From contig UGSS01000002.1 of assembly GCA_900454475.1 (NCBI GenBank), positions 744,001 to 808,000 of the forward strand: a DNA stretch of 64,000 bases. The letters run 5' to 3'. The position numbers and the translations under genes were made by a program. This document shows, piece by piece, positions 10,401 to 19,265 of this stretch. Within the stretch, counting starts at the first letter, position 1, and every line of letters begins with the position of its first letter. Source of the stretch: [Pasteurella] mairii. Its GTDB lineage: Bacteria > Pseudomonadota > Gammaproteobacteria > Enterobacterales > Pasteurellaceae. The notes below the pieces were generated by a model that saw only the letters and a program-made list of their open reading frames with translations, was not told where the DNA came from and made no database searches.

Positions 10401-10506
10401 TTATTCTCGTTTGTCTGACAACAGCAAGATCAAACTGAAAATTACCGGTAGTGCGACATCACAAGGTGATGTTATCGGTACGGTTGGTGTTGGTTATGCT
10501 TGGTAA
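4498..10506 (+). CDS. Trimeric autotransporter adhesin (YadA/Hia/Hsf type), phase-variable
   Basis: 2002 residues from the ATG at 4498, chosen because it has AAGAGGA eight bases upstream and starts the extended signal peptide MNKVFKLIWNHAQQRFDVTS found in type V secreted proteins. Hydrophobic core ALLVAGLSLSLL runs into five glycines encoded by a 16-G tract (4654-4669). Passenger: a YadA-like beta-roll head (~4930-5830, repeated AIAIG / AVAVG motifs), neck-like TDAINGSQLYATN (~6000), then a stalk of repeated modules with AATxGDxxNxGW (near 6535, 7040, 8945, 9465) and IATAQNVAEAINxSGW (near 7675, 8360, 9840). C-terminus: VNVGQLKDEIGG coiled coil and the YadA anchor with terminal VGVGYAW, which forms the trimeric outer membrane barrel. 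Binds host cells or matrix in known relatives; the ligand here is unknown. No complete USS was seen in this gene. Confidence 0.93.
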   Translation: MNKVFKLIWNHAQQRFDVTSELTRSQRKNATTDNREKPAKALLVAGLSLSLLGGGGGVAVAAETFSLSNSANLGTVSQNSHGAYIALGKDSKVEVTAETINTESPNSQVKMKRIKLDKNFIQDGNDDSGVWKMVDDPAKDVNFYAGGIAIGPESIVTNKAPNGIAIGQGAYSNNKLATALGFLTEAHGEQSFAQGFKTVALSDQNIALGTEVITFGTNSIAIGDHARAIPSIFAAGKNKKIEKEENNGFDESKGDAKVDNETIATPALAIGSGAKALNRNTVAIGTKATASGNRAVAIHGDATEERALAVGFFSEANAHNAVAVGARASVGGTSSISVGEKTIVEKANSTAVGQLNVVRGERSGSFGYSGNTKENFTQYENSEFEEKKYHERDYSAFKYGVFANDAYAFGNQNKIATTANKTFVLGNNITATYENNVILGNESADKKFKEVDGAKNGTFVTVGPLKYNGFAGTPKGVVSVGSANNERQVVNVAPGEISSTSTDAINGSQLYATNAILGNVANSTVNALGGGANLNPNGTFSVSYDLTGENPNASEPTGIRYTNVGDALTVLSKAVNQPITFTGDTGSTTQELGSTIAIKSGNATDTSTKNLKTTVTANQVEISLAETPEFKGVDIKTDNGDNSVSIRSGANGGTISNLAITLPNPIDKNIDAPQISTINNAATLGDILNSGWNLQNNGQASDFVKPYDTVNFVNGVGTTAVVGTSEDGTTSTVRINSLLGITDKAGNQLVLGKNGKYYKPSELKPNGEPKDGAVPVEAEDILVNVINPAAPNGTKGDVVQVGNLSSGLGTKNIDTYPSGKNNPTKPSPLLDLYALADGTNNYKIPDSNAATVGDLRNMGWIVSASGNGYLNTVKNANQVNFVGIDGISVTGEDVGDIRTITAKVNVDNITTEITYKADGYEKLYRQKDGSYNTKRDGSGKKLTAEELKDKNLISQISAITPMVNGETVNGVPNLVNSYTTTLNNTPEGIKVEVNTGEITPQDDGTVTGPVANLDDLKAKQEALKAAQQVLATAPDSEKPKAQEKVNEAEDALNDTGVNKIATAQNVAEAINKSGWRTKPTKVVDKDGKTVENPAETIVNPGDTVNYVDGKATTANVVVTQGSDGKETVNVSYDINVDGKTTKITYVTGSGEQQKAVYEKDGKFYTQPNGQGDEIQAAQVRSQITAIAPTFTANEKGDKAGSLNFVDTPTTRVNVEGNNVTVDVKTGDITNNVKGDVTGPVTPTLIDALKAAQNAKTALPTDATPEQLQATQVAIDEAQKAIDDANKQIATAQNVADAINQSGWNVVSKANGGTVSGNQETKLVNPGSTVELKAGKNIDIKQEGMNFTFATVADPEFNTVTIGNPTYQDADGKAVNKAGNKYYYADGTEVPADKVVKPTSPATKLAAEKALPATNNHETNAPTTALNMTSVDGKPTQLTGVGSVLNTTTVATNPDANSSTAPVDSKLVDLGNATNPLSEQQLNSAATVRDIANMGWVISAEDGYKDTVKNANEVKFLGTGLATVSGKTDEAGVRTITVNVDAQRAVESAQLPVVYTNRDGDKLVKVEGKFYKAGDVTNGVPNQEATPVNSGDVIAAMNNGDNNTTTPMALSNVQSHLTPTTSTTQLIDKVGAVSTVEAPTTSQTAPTVAEAAKMNNKAATVGDVLNAGWNLQVNGEAKDFVKPYDTVNFGDGIGTKAEVESDGATSTIKVNIDAGSLEANADGSVRGAAPTPELAENLAKAEEALAAVEALGDKAPQNVLEAAKAAVYDAEKAIKQANANKVATVSNVVEAVNNSGWTATVGKTGTGEVVDKGGDKLVNPGDTVSMIAGDNMKITKDGLNYTVETKKEVTFDRVTANVVNVGPVSLSGSTATNPDGSRTNELSVGKPGEETRITNVAQGVKPTDAVNVGQLKDEIGGINNRINKATKEHRSGIAGAAAIAGLPEIHLSGKSMLAAAASTYKGENAIAIGYSRLSDNSKIKLKITGSATSQGDVIGTVGVGYAW
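4654..4669 (+). repeat. Homopolymeric 16-G tract within the signal peptide coding region
   Basis: Sixteen consecutive G. With 16 the frame is open. With 15 the next codon is TAG; with 14 or 17 the frame runs ggt agc agt tgc tgc TGA. Both other frames therefore stop within six codons of the tract, the hallmark of a slipped-strand ON/OFF switch. The exact count in the assembly may also reflect sequencing error. Confidence 0.85.
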
Positions 10507-10525
10507 AATCTAAGCTAAATACATT

Positions 10526-10560
10526 AAAACCTCTAAACAGAGATGTTTAGAGGTTTTTTT
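10526..10560 (+). terminator. Terminator after the adhesin gene
   Basis: Arms aaaacctctaaac (10526-10538) and gtttagaggtttt (10545-10557), loop agagat, followed by a T run. Perfect 13-bp stem. Confidence 0.92.
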
Positions 10561-10629
10561 AGTGTTGTGTAACGATTTGTTTCTTAACGCTTGCTTTTTT
10601 ATTTAAGTAAGAGCCTATTTTAAACCCAC

Positions 10630-11295
10630 TTAGTTAAGCTCTTCTTCACTTAATTTTAAAAGGCGGGCGATAGCGTTACGATAGGAGATTTCTAAGGTTT
10701 CACAACTGGTAGCGATAACGCCCTGATCAATTAAATAACCGTCGTTAACATCATAAACCCAACCGTGCAAAGATAAGGTTTTCCCACTTTTCCAAGCAGA
10801 AGTGATAATAGAAGAACGCCCTAAGTTATAAACTTGTTCCGCTACATTAATTTTGGTCAGCATATCGGCACGTTTTTCCGCCGGTACATTGCCTAATAAA
10901 TGACTGTGTTTATACCAAATATCGCGTAAATGTAATAACCAATTGTTGATTAATCCGAGATCTTGATTTGCCATGGCTGCTTTAATCCCACCGCAATTGG
11001 TATGCCCACAAATGATAATATGCTCAATATTTAATACATCAACCGCATATTGAACTACGGATAAACAGTTTAAATCGGTGTGAATAACTTGGTTTGCCAC
11101 GTTGCGATGAACAAATAATTCGCCAGGACCGAGATTAGTTAATTTTTCCGCCGGAACACGACTGTCGGAACAACCGATCCATAAGTAACTTGGGGTTTGG
11201 TGATCGGCTAACTCGCGAAAATAATCCGAGTTTTCTTCTTTCATGCGCGTAGCCCAACTGTAGTTGTTGGCAAAAAGCTGTTCGATTCTTTTCAT
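10630..11295 (-). CDS. can: Beta-class carbonic anhydrase
   Basis: 221 residues. Reversibly hydrates CO2 to bicarbonate in the cytoplasm. Zinc ligands are visible at Cys42, Asp44 ([10 protein letters not shown]), His98 and Cys101 ([10 protein letters not shown]), numbering that coincides with the well-studied Haemophilus influenzae enzyme, including Trp39 of its bicarbonate regulatory site. Start ATG at 11295 has AGGAG upstream. It stands alone on the minus strand, convergent with the adhesin and 138 bp downstream of trpA. Bicarbonate supplied by this enzyme feeds PurK and fatty-acid synthesis among others. Confidence 0.96.
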   Translation of the reverse strand: MKRIEQLFANNYSWATRMKEENSDYFRELADHQTPSYLWIGCSDSRVPAEKLTNLGPGELFVHRNVANQVIHTDLNCLSVVQYAVDVLNIEHIIICGHTNCGGIKAAMANQDLGLINNWLLHLRDIWYKHSHLLGNVPAEKRADMLTKINVAEQVYNLGRSSIITSAWKSGKTLSLHGWVYDVNDGYLIDQGVIATSCETLEISYRNAIARLLKLSEEELN

Positions 11296-11380
11296 TACTG
11301 CTAAACTCCTGTCTTATCGAAACCGCTAAGTATAGCGCAGAATACAGAAGGGGTAAAAGTAAAACTGCTCCAATCAGTAC

Positions 11381-11423
11381 GGGGAAATACGCCGACATCT
11401 ACCAAGGATGGGCGCATTTCCCC
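11381..11423. repeat. Imperfect long inverted repeat between can and trpA
   Basis: ggggaaatacgcc (11381-11393) pairs with ggcgcatttcccc (11411-11423) with one A/C mismatch, 17-base loop. Lies just after the trpA stop on the minus strand; no T run follows on either strand, so a terminator role is doubtful. Confidence 0.5.
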
Positions 11424-11433
11424 AAGAGGATGT

Positions 11434-12252
11434 TTAGCGCGTCGCCGCTTTCATGGCTTGTACAAATTGCGCTAATTCGGCGAGACAAAGGGCGTGATTA
11501 TCTAAGTTTTTCTCGATAATTTTTACCGTTGCCGACCCGGAAATCGCGCCAGCCGCGCCTAAAGCAATGGCTTGTTTGACTTGTTGTGGTGTGGCAATTC
11601 CAAAACCTTGTAAAATCGGCGCTGAATGATGCGCTTTTAATTGCTCGATCAAATTGTCCAAATTGGCGGAATGCTGTTGATTTTCTGCACTGGTGACACC
11701 GGCGCGCGAGACTAAATAGGTATAGCCTTGCGTATGTTCGGCAACGCCTTGTATGGTATGTGCATCCGCATTTGGTGGGCAAATAAAGACCTGCTGAATG
11801 CCATGTTTTTGTGCAGCTTGAATATAAGGCTCGGCGGCAAGCAGCGGAATATCAGCAATTAATACCGCATCCACGCCCACATCAGCACAGCGCTGATAAA
11901 ACTTATCCAAGGTTTGCGCATAAACCAAATTAGCGCAAAGCAATAAGCTAATTGGAATCTGCGGATATTTTGACCGCACTTTTTGGAGCAATTGGAAACT
12001 TTCTTCCGTGCTGCAACCTGCTTGTAAGGCACGATTGTTTGCCGCTTGGATCACCGGTCCATCAAGTAGCGGATCGGAAAATGGAAAACCTAATTCTAAG
12101 GCATCGGCGCCATTTTCTACCAAGGTACAAATAATCTCAAAAGAGCGATCAAAGCTCGGATCGCCAAGGGTGACGAATGGGACAAACCCGCCTTGTTTTT
12201 GGGCGGCAAGTTGTGCAAATACATCAGCAAAACGTGTGGTTTGATAAGACAT
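11434..12252 (-). CDS. trpA: Tryptophan synthase alpha chain
   Basis: 272 residues, family-typical. Cleaves indole-3-glycerol phosphate to indole, which passes through a tunnel to TrpB. Motifs: [12 protein letters not shown] near the N-terminus, [16 protein letters not shown] with the catalytic Glu and Asp, and phosphate-binding [10 protein letters not shown] and [10 protein letters not shown] near the C-terminus. Its ATG shares one base with the trpB stop codon (TAATG), so the two are translationally coupled. Last gene of the trpBA unit. Confidence 0.97.
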   Translation of the reverse strand: MSYQTTRFADVFAQLAAQKQGGFVPFVTLGDPSFDRSFEIICTLVENGADALELGFPFSDPLLDGPVIQAANNRALQAGCSTEESFQLLQKVRSKYPQIPISLLLCANLVYAQTLDKFYQRCADVGVDAVLIADIPLLAAEPYIQAAQKHGIQQVFICPPNADAHTIQGVAEHTQGYTYLVSRAGVTSAENQQHSANLDNLIEQLKAHHSAPILQGFGIATPQQVKQAIALGAAGAISGSATVKIIEKNLDNHALCLAELAQFVQAMKAATR

Positions 12253-13448
12253 TAGATTTTCCCCCTTGCAGTTAATAGTTTATCTACGGTGAAAATATCT
12301 TTATCTCCCCGACCGGATAAATTGACGACGAGTAACTGTTCTTTGTCCGGATTTTGTTTAATTAATTTTAAGGCGTGTGCCAAGGCGTGCGAACTTTCCA
12401 AGGCGGGAATAATGCCTTCATGTTGTGCTAAGGCTTGAAAAGCATCCAGCGCTTCATCATCAGTGATGCTTTCATATTCGGCACGTCCGATAGAATGTAA
12501 ATAGGCGTGTTGTGGACCGACGGAAGGGAAGTCCAGTCCGGCGGAAACGCTGTAGGATTCTTCGATTTGCCCGTCTTCTGTTTGCATAATCGGCGATTTC
12601 ATGCCGAAATAAATACCCACTTTGCCATGACGCAATGGGGCGCCATGTTCTCCGGTTTCAATGCCTTTTCCGGCTGGTTCAATGCCGATTAAGCGCACGG
12701 ATTTTTCCTCGATAAAATCGGCAAACATCCCGATCGCATTCGATCCGCCACCAACTGCCGCGATCACCGCATCCGGCAAGCGTCCTTCTTTTTCCAAAAT
12801 TTGACGTTTGGTTTCTTCACCAATCATTTTCTGGAATTCACGCACAATGGTTGGGAACGGGTGTGGACCCGCGGCGGTACCGAGTAAATAGTGGGTATTT
12901 TCATAGTTTGCCGACCAATCGCGCATGGCTTCACAACAAGCATCTTTTAATGAGCAAGATCCTTTTTCCACCGACACGACTTCAGCGCCCATCAAGCGCA
13001 TACGAAACACATTAGGCGATTGGCGTTCCACATCTTTCGCGCCCATATAAATTTTGCAAGGCATATCCAACATAGCGCAAGCCAACGCTGTCGCTACGCC
13101 ATGTTGTCCGGCGCCAGTTTCTGCGATAATACGAGTTTTGCCCATACGTTTGGCAAGTAAAATTTGTCCTAATACTTGGTTGGTTTTATGCGCACCGCCA
13201 TGCAATAAATCTTCGCGTTTTAAATATAATTTCGTTTTCGTGCCTTTGGTCAAATTGCGACACAAGGTTAATGCGGTCGGGCGCCCAGCGTAGTTTTTTA
13301 ATAAATCTTGAAATTCTTGCTGGAATTGCGGATCTTGTTGCGCTTCTACGAACGCTTTTTCCAGTTCTTGCAAGACTGGAACCAAAATTTCTGGAACGTA
13401 CATACCGCCAAACTCTCCAAAATAAGGGTTTAAAATCGTCTCTGACAT
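12252..13448 (-). CDS. trpB: Tryptophan synthase beta chain
   Basis: 398 residues. PLP enzyme that condenses indole and serine to tryptophan. The Schiff-base lysine is in [12 protein letters not shown], the phosphate site in [16 protein letters not shown], and the C-terminal [13 protein letters not shown] is diagnostic. Separated from trpC by ~190 bp that contains a terminator and a TrpR-like operator, so trpBA is probably its own transcription unit. Start ATG 13448 follows TGGAGAAG. Confidence 0.97.
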   Translation of the reverse strand: MSETILNPYFGEFGGMYVPEILVPVLQELEKAFVEAQQDPQFQQEFQDLLKNYAGRPTALTLCRNLTKGTKTKLYLKREDLLHGGAHKTNQVLGQILLAKRMGKTRIIAETGAGQHGVATALACAMLDMPCKIYMGAKDVERQSPNVFRMRLMGAEVVSVEKGSCSLKDACCEAMRDWSANYENTHYLLGTAAGPHPFPTIVREFQKMIGEETKRQILEKEGRLPDAVIAAVGGGSNAIGMFADFIEEKSVRLIGIEPAGKGIETGEHGAPLRHGKVGIYFGMKSPIMQTEDGQIEESYSVSAGLDFPSVGPQHAYLHSIGRAEYESITDDEALDAFQALAQHEGIIPALESSHALAHALKLIKQNPDKEQLLVVNLSGRGDKDIFTVDKLLTARGKI

Positions 13449-13481
13449 AAGTCTTCTCCATTGTATTTTTGTATTGAAGTT

Positions 13482-13499
13482 ATACTACTACACTAGTAC
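13482..13499 (-). promoter_or_regulatory. Putative TrpR operator upstream of trpBA
   Basis: On the minus strand GTACTAGTGTAGTAGTAT matches 14 of 18 positions of the classical TrpR operator GTACTAGTTAACTAGTAC as I recall it. It lies 34-51 bp before the trpB start, followed by tataac that could be a -10. A clear -35 was not found. Confidence 0.6.
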
Positions 13500-13562
13500 A
13501 TAATTGTGTAGTGTTTTTTATAAATTTTTAGGATTTTCCTGTTCAGCTTAAAATGGCAAAGA

Positions 13563-13587
13563 AAAAGGCGAAAATCCCTTCGCCTTA
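13563..13587 (-). terminator. Terminator after trpC(F)
   Basis: On the minus strand aaggcgaa-gggatt-ttcgcctt followed by a T-rich tail. Located ~50 bp after the trpC stop; it separates trpEGDC(F) from trpBA. Confidence 0.8.
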
Positions 13588-13636
13588 ATTATTTTTAGAA
13601 TGGATTTGAGAAAATCACCGCACAACTTTTCGTTAT

Positions 13637-15046
13637 TTATTTATCTAAAATGTGCTGAAAAGCCTGCGCTAGTTTGGCGTTATCTTTGATTCCCGCTGCA
13701 CTTTCCACGCCGGAGTTTAAATCCACCCCTAGGCATTGTTGTTCAAGAGCTAATTCAATATTTTGCGGAGTAATGCCACCGGCTAACATGATGTTATCTT
13801 TGTATTGTGCCGGAATTTTCGACCAATCAAAGGTCACGCCGGTACCGCCTTGTTGATTACCGATTTTACTGTCTAACACGTAGCGATCTACTGCCGAAAT
13901 CGGCTGAAAATCCACCGCACTTTGCGAGACATCAATAGATATCGCTTGCCAAATTTGGCAATGTGGCGGCAGATCTTGGCGAAGTGCGGTAATAAATTCG
14001 GCAGTTTCTGCGCCATGTAATTGCACAGCAAATAACTCCAATTGTTTGGCAAGTTTGACGATCAGATCTTTATCTTGATTTTGAAACACGCCGACAAAAC
14101 GCAGTGGGGCTTGGGTGACCAATTCTTGTGCTTGGCGTAAGGACAAACAACGCGGCGATTTTTCGGCAAAAATTAACCCGCCATAAAGCGCGCCTTGCGC
14201 ATAAACCGCTTGCACATCTTGCGGACGGGTTAAGCCGCACACTTTGTTTTCGCCGAAAATCACGGATCGTACCGCGTTATTTAAATCCGTGCTGCCCATT
14301 AAGCTGCTGCCGATCAAAAATCCGTTAACATCGGATTTCAGTTGTTGCACTTGCTTGTGGGTATAAATGCCGGATTCGCTGATAATGATACGATCCGCGG
14401 GAATTTGGCGGGCAAGCGATGGTGTTCTGTCGAGATCAACCGATAAATCGTGCAGATCTCGATTGTTAATGCCAATCACTTTAGCGCCCAACGCAATGGC
14501 GCGCTCCAATTCTTGTTGATTTGATGTTTCGGTTAATACTCCCATACCCACTTCATGAGCAAGGGTGGAGAGCGTACGATAAGTGTCATCATCCACCACA
14601 GATAACATCAGCAAAATGGCATCCGCTTGATGATAACGTGCCAAATAGACTTGATATTCGCTGATCATAAAATCTTTGCATAAAACCGGTTGATGAACGA
14701 TATCGCGCACCTGTTTAATAAAAGCAAAATCGCCTTGGAAATATTTTTCGTCGGTCAATACGGAAATCGCGCCGGCATAATGGCGATATACATTGGCAAT
14801 TTCTGTTAAGTTGAATTCTTGACGAATTAGCCCTTTTGAAGGAGAGGCTTTTTTACATTCTAAAATAAATACCGGACGCTGATGAGTGCCTTGTGCTAAG
14901 GCTTCATAAAAAGTGCGGTCGGATTTTGTTATCTTTTGTTGAAATTGTTCAAGCGGAAATGCCGCCTGTTTTTGTTTTACCCATTCGATTTTATCCAACA
15001 CAATTTGTTGCAAAATCGTCGGTTTGTTGTGTAAGTTAATATTCAT
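13637..15046 (-). CDS. trpC: Bifunctional indole-3-glycerol phosphate synthase / phosphoribosylanthranilate isomerase
   Basis: 469 residues, the length of the fused TrpC-TrpF enzyme. Residues ~1-255 are the IGPS barrel ([16 protein letters not shown] with catalytic Lys; [35 protein letters not shown]). Residues ~256-469 are the isomerase barrel, starting with [14 protein letters not shown] (catalytic Cys) and ending with [10 protein letters not shown] and [10 protein letters not shown] (catalytic Asp). Catalyses two successive steps from PRA to indole-glycerol phosphate. Nine bases separate it from trpD upstream. Several USS lie within it. Confidence 0.96.
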   Translation of the reverse strand: MNINLHNKPTILQQIVLDKIEWVKQKQAAFPLEQFQQKITKSDRTFYEALAQGTHQRPVFILECKKASPSKGLIRQEFNLTEIANVYRHYAGAISVLTDEKYFQGDFAFIKQVRDIVHQPVLCKDFMISEYQVYLARYHQADAILLMLSVVDDDTYRTLSTLAHEVGMGVLTETSNQQELERAIALGAKVIGINNRDLHDLSVDLDRTPSLARQIPADRIIISESGIYTHKQVQQLKSDVNGFLIGSSLMGSTDLNNAVRSVIFGENKVCGLTRPQDVQAVYAQGALYGGLIFAEKSPRCLSLRQAQELVTQAPLRFVGVFQNQDKDLIVKLAKQLELFAVQLHGAETAEFITALRQDLPPHCQIWQAISIDVSQSAVDFQPISAVDRYVLDSKIGNQQGGTGVTFDWSKIPAQYKDNIMLAGGITPQNIELALEQQCLGVDLNSGVESAAGIKDNAKLAQAFQHILDK

Positions 15047-15055
15047 AATGATGTC

Positions 15056-16057
15056 CTAATACTGCGTAAATTTTTGTAATAAATCAAATGCGTTGCCAGA
15101 ACGAAGCACGTCCAAGGCGCGTTCTGAATTTTCTTTTAAGTTATCATGACCGAATAATGTTAGCAGCATAGCGGTATTCATGGCGACCGCTTGATTATGT
15201 GCCTCTTTGCCTTTGCCTTGCAAAATTGCGGTCAAAATTTTGGCATTTTCTGCCGGTTCGCCACCGCGTAAACTTTCCAATGGTTGTTCTTTAAAACCGA
15301 AGTCTTGCGGCGTGAGGCGATAATATTCGATATTTTTACCGCGAATTTCTGCCACTTCGGTACTACCATGGACAGCAATTTCATCTAAACCGGAGCCATG
15401 TACTACAATGGTATGTTCATGATTTAATTGCGCAATAGTTTCTGCGTAGGTTTTTAATAATGGGATGGAGTAAACGCCGAGAAATTGGCGTTTTGCATGT
15501 GCTGGGTTGATTAACGGACCTAAGATATTAAAAATGGTACGCGTTTTAAGGGCTTGTCGCACGGGTACCGCATGTTTAAATCCCGGGTGGTAATGTGGTG
15601 CGAATAGAAAACAGAAATTGACTTCATCTAAGGCTTTGCGCGCTTGGGCGGGAGCCATGGTGATGTTGATTCCTAAGCTGGTTAATAAATCACTGGCGCC
15701 AGTTTTGCTGGAAACGCTGCGGTTGCCATGTTTTGCTACTTTGATCCCGCAAGCTGCACCGACAAGGGCGGAGGCGGTAGAAATATTAATCGTATTGGCG
15801 CCGTCGCCACCAGTTCCAACAATATCGGCAAAAGCGTAATCTGGCGTCGGGAAAGGTTGCGCTGCATCTAATAATGCGGAGACCGCACCGCTAATTTCTT
15901 CCGGTGTTTCACCGCGCATTTTTAGCGCAATTAATACGCCGGACAGTTGTTCGTTGGATAATTTTCCTTGAATAATATCGCCAAATAAGACCGCACTTTC
16001 TGCGTGGGTAAGTGGTTGTCTGTCAAAAACGCGATTGATGATGTGTTCAGTTTGCAT
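15056..16057 (-). CDS. trpD: Anthranilate phosphoribosyltransferase
   Basis: 333 residues. Transfers the phosphoribosyl group of PRPP to anthranilate. Marks: [20 protein letters not shown] (PRPP-binding glycine loop), [17 protein letters not shown] and [15 protein letters not shown]. Not fused to TrpG, unlike E. coli, which fits the separate trpG gene just upstream. 46 bp after trpG. Confidence 0.96.
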   Translation of the reverse strand: MQTEHIINRVFDRQPLTHAESAVLFGDIIQGKLSNEQLSGVLIALKMRGETPEEISGAVSALLDAAQPFPTPDYAFADIVGTGGDGANTINISTASALVGAACGIKVAKHGNRSVSSKTGASDLLTSLGINITMAPAQARKALDEVNFCFLFAPHYHPGFKHAVPVRQALKTRTIFNILGPLINPAHAKRQFLGVYSIPLLKTYAETIAQLNHEHTIVVHGSGLDEIAVHGSTEVAEIRGKNIEYYRLTPQDFGFKEQPLESLRGGEPAENAKILTAILQGKGKEAHNQAVAMNTAMLLTLFGHDNLKENSERALDVLRSGNAFDLLQKFTQY

Positions 16058-16103
16058 ATGTTATCCTTAAATTGTTGTTAATTTGTTAAAATTCCGAGTG
16101 AAA

Positions 16104-16691
16104 TTACGCTTGTTTTGCTAATAACCAATCAATACTTTGCGCCAATAATTGCGCTCCTTGTACGGTGAGAATACTTTCGGGGTGAAATTGGAAACTACAA
16201 ATTGGTAACGTGCGGTGGCGAATTGCCATAATAATGTTGTTGTATTGCGCATTGATAATAAACTCCAGTGGTAAATCCACACCCATTAACGAGTGATAGC
16301 GCGCTACGGGCATTGGATTGGCTAAATTGGCAAACATGGCTTGTTCATCATGTTGAATATTGGAGACTTTTCCGTGTAATACTTCGCCGGCGTGTACTAC
16401 TTTACCGCCAAAGGCTTCGATAATGGCTTGATGACCCAAGCAAATACCTAAAATGGCGATTTTGCCTTTTAAACGTTGGATGAGAGGCAATAAATTACCC
16501 GCTTGAGCCGGCGTTCCCGGTCCGGGCGAAAGGGCTAATAAGGTATTAGGTTGTGCCAATGCGGCTTGTTCCAACATTTCCAAATCGCAGTCATTACGGT
16601 AAATCTGTACTTGATGCCCGAGGGTGCGAAATTGATCGACTAAGTTGTAAGTAAATGAGTCAAAATTATCTAAAAATAAAATGGTTGCCAT
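16104..16691 (-). CDS. trpG: Anthranilate synthase component II (glutamine amidotransferase)
   Basis: 195 residues from the ATG at 16691 (MATILFLDNFDSFTYNLVDQ); longer readings run into trpE and are not credible. Supplies ammonia from glutamine to TrpE. Class I amidotransferase triad: Cys in GICLGHQAI, His and Glu in FQFHPESIL. Oxyanion loop SPGPGTPAQAG. Starts 10 bases after trpE, with AAGGAG before the start. Confidence 0.96.
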   Translation of the reverse strand: MATILFLDNFDSFTYNLVDQFRTLGHQVQIYRNDCDLEMLEQAALAQPNTLLALSPGPGTPAQAGNLLPLIQRLKGKIAILGICLGHQAIIEAFGGKVVHAGEVLHGKVSNIQHDEQAMFANLANPMPVARYHSLMGVDLPLEFIINAQYNNIIMAIRHRTLPICSFQFHPESILTVQGAQLLAQSIDWLLAKQA

Positions 16692-16701
16692 GATGTACTC
16701 C

Positions 16702-18249
16702 TTACGACTGAGCTTGCTGGTTGGTTTGAATAATGGCGTTGATGACCGCGCGGGCTTTGTGGCGAGTTTCATCTGCTTCCATTTGCGGGTCAGAGTCCAA
16801 AACTTCGCCACAGCCGGCTTGAATATGCGCTATGCCATTTTGCACAAAAGCGGAACGGATCACGATACAAGTATCAAAATTTCCGTCGGAGCCTAAATAA
16901 CCGACCGCACCGCCATAGCTGTGGCGTTTTTGTTGTTCAAATTGATAAATCAATTGCATGGCTTTAATTTTTGGCGCGCCGGTTAAGGTTCCCATGTTCA
17001 TGCAGGCTTGGTAGGCGTGTAACGCGTCTAGTTCAGGACGCAAGGTGCCGACAACGCGGGAAACGAGGTGCATAATGTGGGAGTAGCGATCAATTTGCAT
17101 TAATTCTTTGACTTGGCGGGTACCGCTTTGGCAGACGCGAGCGACATCGTTGCGCGCTAAGTCCACGAGCATTAAATGTTCGGCTAATTCTTTTTTGTCC
17201 AAGCGTAATTCAAGTTCAAGACGAGCATCTAAATCAGGATCGATATTGCCTTGTTTGTCAAAACCGCGTGGGCGTGAACCGGCAATCGGGTAAATTTCCA
17301 GTTGTCGGCTTGCGGCAGAGTATTTTAATGCACTTTCTGGCGACGCACCGAATAAGGTGAATTCCTCATCTTGCATAAAGAACATATAAGGGCTTGGGTT
17401 GTTATGTTTGAGTTGACGATAGGTTGCCAAGGTATTTGGGCAAGCTAAGGAAAAACGCCGAGATGGAACAATTTGGAAAACATCACCAAGGTTAATATGG
17501 TGCTTTAAGGCGCGAATAATGTCTTTGAATTTGTCGTCTTCAAGATTGGTGCTGACGTCGGTGGAGGCGGCTTTAATCGGTAAGTGCGGTTCAATTTTTT
17601 GTAATTTTTCGCCAATTTTAACCGCACTTTGGGTTAATTCGGTTTGTGTGCTTGCGTTAAAACAGAAGGTTTGCAGTGTGGATTGTTGGGCTTGGTGATC
17701 GATAATTAATAAGTTTTCCGCTAAATAAAACACATAATCAGGGCAGTTTAAACCGTCTTGTTTTAATTCAATATGTGCCATTGGGATAAAATTGGTAACT
17801 AAATCATAGGCAAATAATCCGCCGAGGAAAACGGGCGTGCTGCTATGTTGGTATAATGCGGTGATGCAGCGTAATCCATCAAAAATGGTTGCTGCTTGTA
17901 ATTTGCTGTCTTCATCAAGATTTTGTTGTGGAGCAGAGAATTCAACCACGAGTTGATTTTCTGTCCGTTTAGTTAATTGGCTAATGGCACGCAATTGTTC
18001 TTGAATAAGTGGCAATATGGCGGCGCCATTGGCAGTTAAGGCGTCAAAGGTGACCGTTTGCGTCAAGCAAGAGATTTTGAGTGCCGCATTGATGAGCAAT
18101 AAACTTTTTAAGCTGTTTTTGCTGTGGATCTCTGCTGATTCCAGTAATAATGTATTTTTTTGCGCTTGGCAAATAGTCGCAAAAATGGCTGTCGGGTCAT
18201 TGTGGTACGGGACGGACTGCGATTCTGTTCGGATAAAAGGGGACGACAT
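16702..18249 (-). CDS. trpE: Anthranilate synthase component I
   Basis: 515 residues. Converts chorismate to anthranilate with ammonia from TrpG. The N-terminal LLLESAEI is the tryptophan feedback site (LLES motif). Catalytic half has FQIVPSRRFSL, FGASPESALKY, IAGSRPRGFD, LVDLARNDVARVCQ and GTLTGAPKIKAMQLI. First gene of trpEGDC(F). Its promoter and operator are right upstream; predicted leader RNA is only ~27 bases, so there is no place for an attenuator peptide. Confidence 0.97.
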   Translation of the reverse strand: MSSPFIRTESQSVPYHNDPTAIFATICQAQKNTLLLESAEIHSKNSLKSLLLINAALKISCLTQTVTFDALTANGAAILPLIQEQLRAISQLTKRTENQLVVEFSAPQQNLDEDSKLQAATIFDGLRCITALYQHSSTPVFLGGLFAYDLVTNFIPMAHIELKQDGLNCPDYVFYLAENLLIIDHQAQQSTLQTFCFNASTQTELTQSAVKIGEKLQKIEPHLPIKAASTDVSTNLEDDKFKDIIRALKHHINLGDVFQIVPSRRFSLACPNTLATYRQLKHNNPSPYMFFMQDEEFTLFGASPESALKYSAASRQLEIYPIAGSRPRGFDKQGNIDPDLDARLELELRLDKKELAEHLMLVDLARNDVARVCQSGTRQVKELMQIDRYSHIMHLVSRVVGTLRPELDALHAYQACMNMGTLTGAPKIKAMQLIYQFEQQKRHSYGGAVGYLGSDGNFDTCIVIRSAFVQNGIAHIQAGCGEVLDSDPQMEADETRHKARAVINAIIQTNQQAQS

Positions 18250-18267
18250 AGTAAAATCCTTGTATAA

Positions 18268-18311
18268 AAATAACCTTGCACTATTAAACTAGTGCAAGGT
18301 TATTTTGTCAA
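18268..18311 (-). promoter_or_regulatory. trpE promoter with overlapping TrpR-type operator inside a perfect 16-bp inverted repeat
   Basis: Minus strand: -35 TTGACA (18306-18311), 17-bp spacer, -10 TTTAAT (18283-18288). Over the -10 lies GCACTAGTTTAATAGTGC, 14 of 18 matches to the TrpR operator core. The inverted repeat has perfect arms at 18268-18283 and 18290-18305 with a 6-base centre. AAGGA (18257-18261 region) precedes the start codon. Confidence 0.85.
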
Positions 18312-18356
18312 GTGATATATCGCCTGTTTTGGTGAAATTTTCGTTGAAAAAAGAGA

Positions 18357-18386
18357 ATAAAAAAAAGGACACCTACTTGTGTCCTT
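18357..18386 (-). terminator. Terminator of azoR
   Basis: Minus strand aaggacac-aagtag-gtgtcctt followed by a run of T. Lies between azoR and the trpE promoter, keeping the two units apart. Confidence 0.9.
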
Positions 18387-18422
18387 GGAGTGGTTTCTTC
18401 AACAAACGGAGAAAAATATAAA

Positions 18423-19238
<816 letters not shown>

Positions 19239-19265
19239 TTATTTATCATAGGATAGGAAAAGAGA

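Noticed and set aside
11135-11398. Minus-strand open frame with a hydrophobic start overlapping can
   Set aside because: Most of it overlaps the carbonic anhydrase gene in another frame; no homology or ribosome site recognised.
18268-18305. Perfect hairpin before trpE as an intrinsic terminator/attenuator
   Set aside because: The -35 and -10 elements lie on and just outside its arms, so most of it is not transcribed from that promoter; operator function explains it better.
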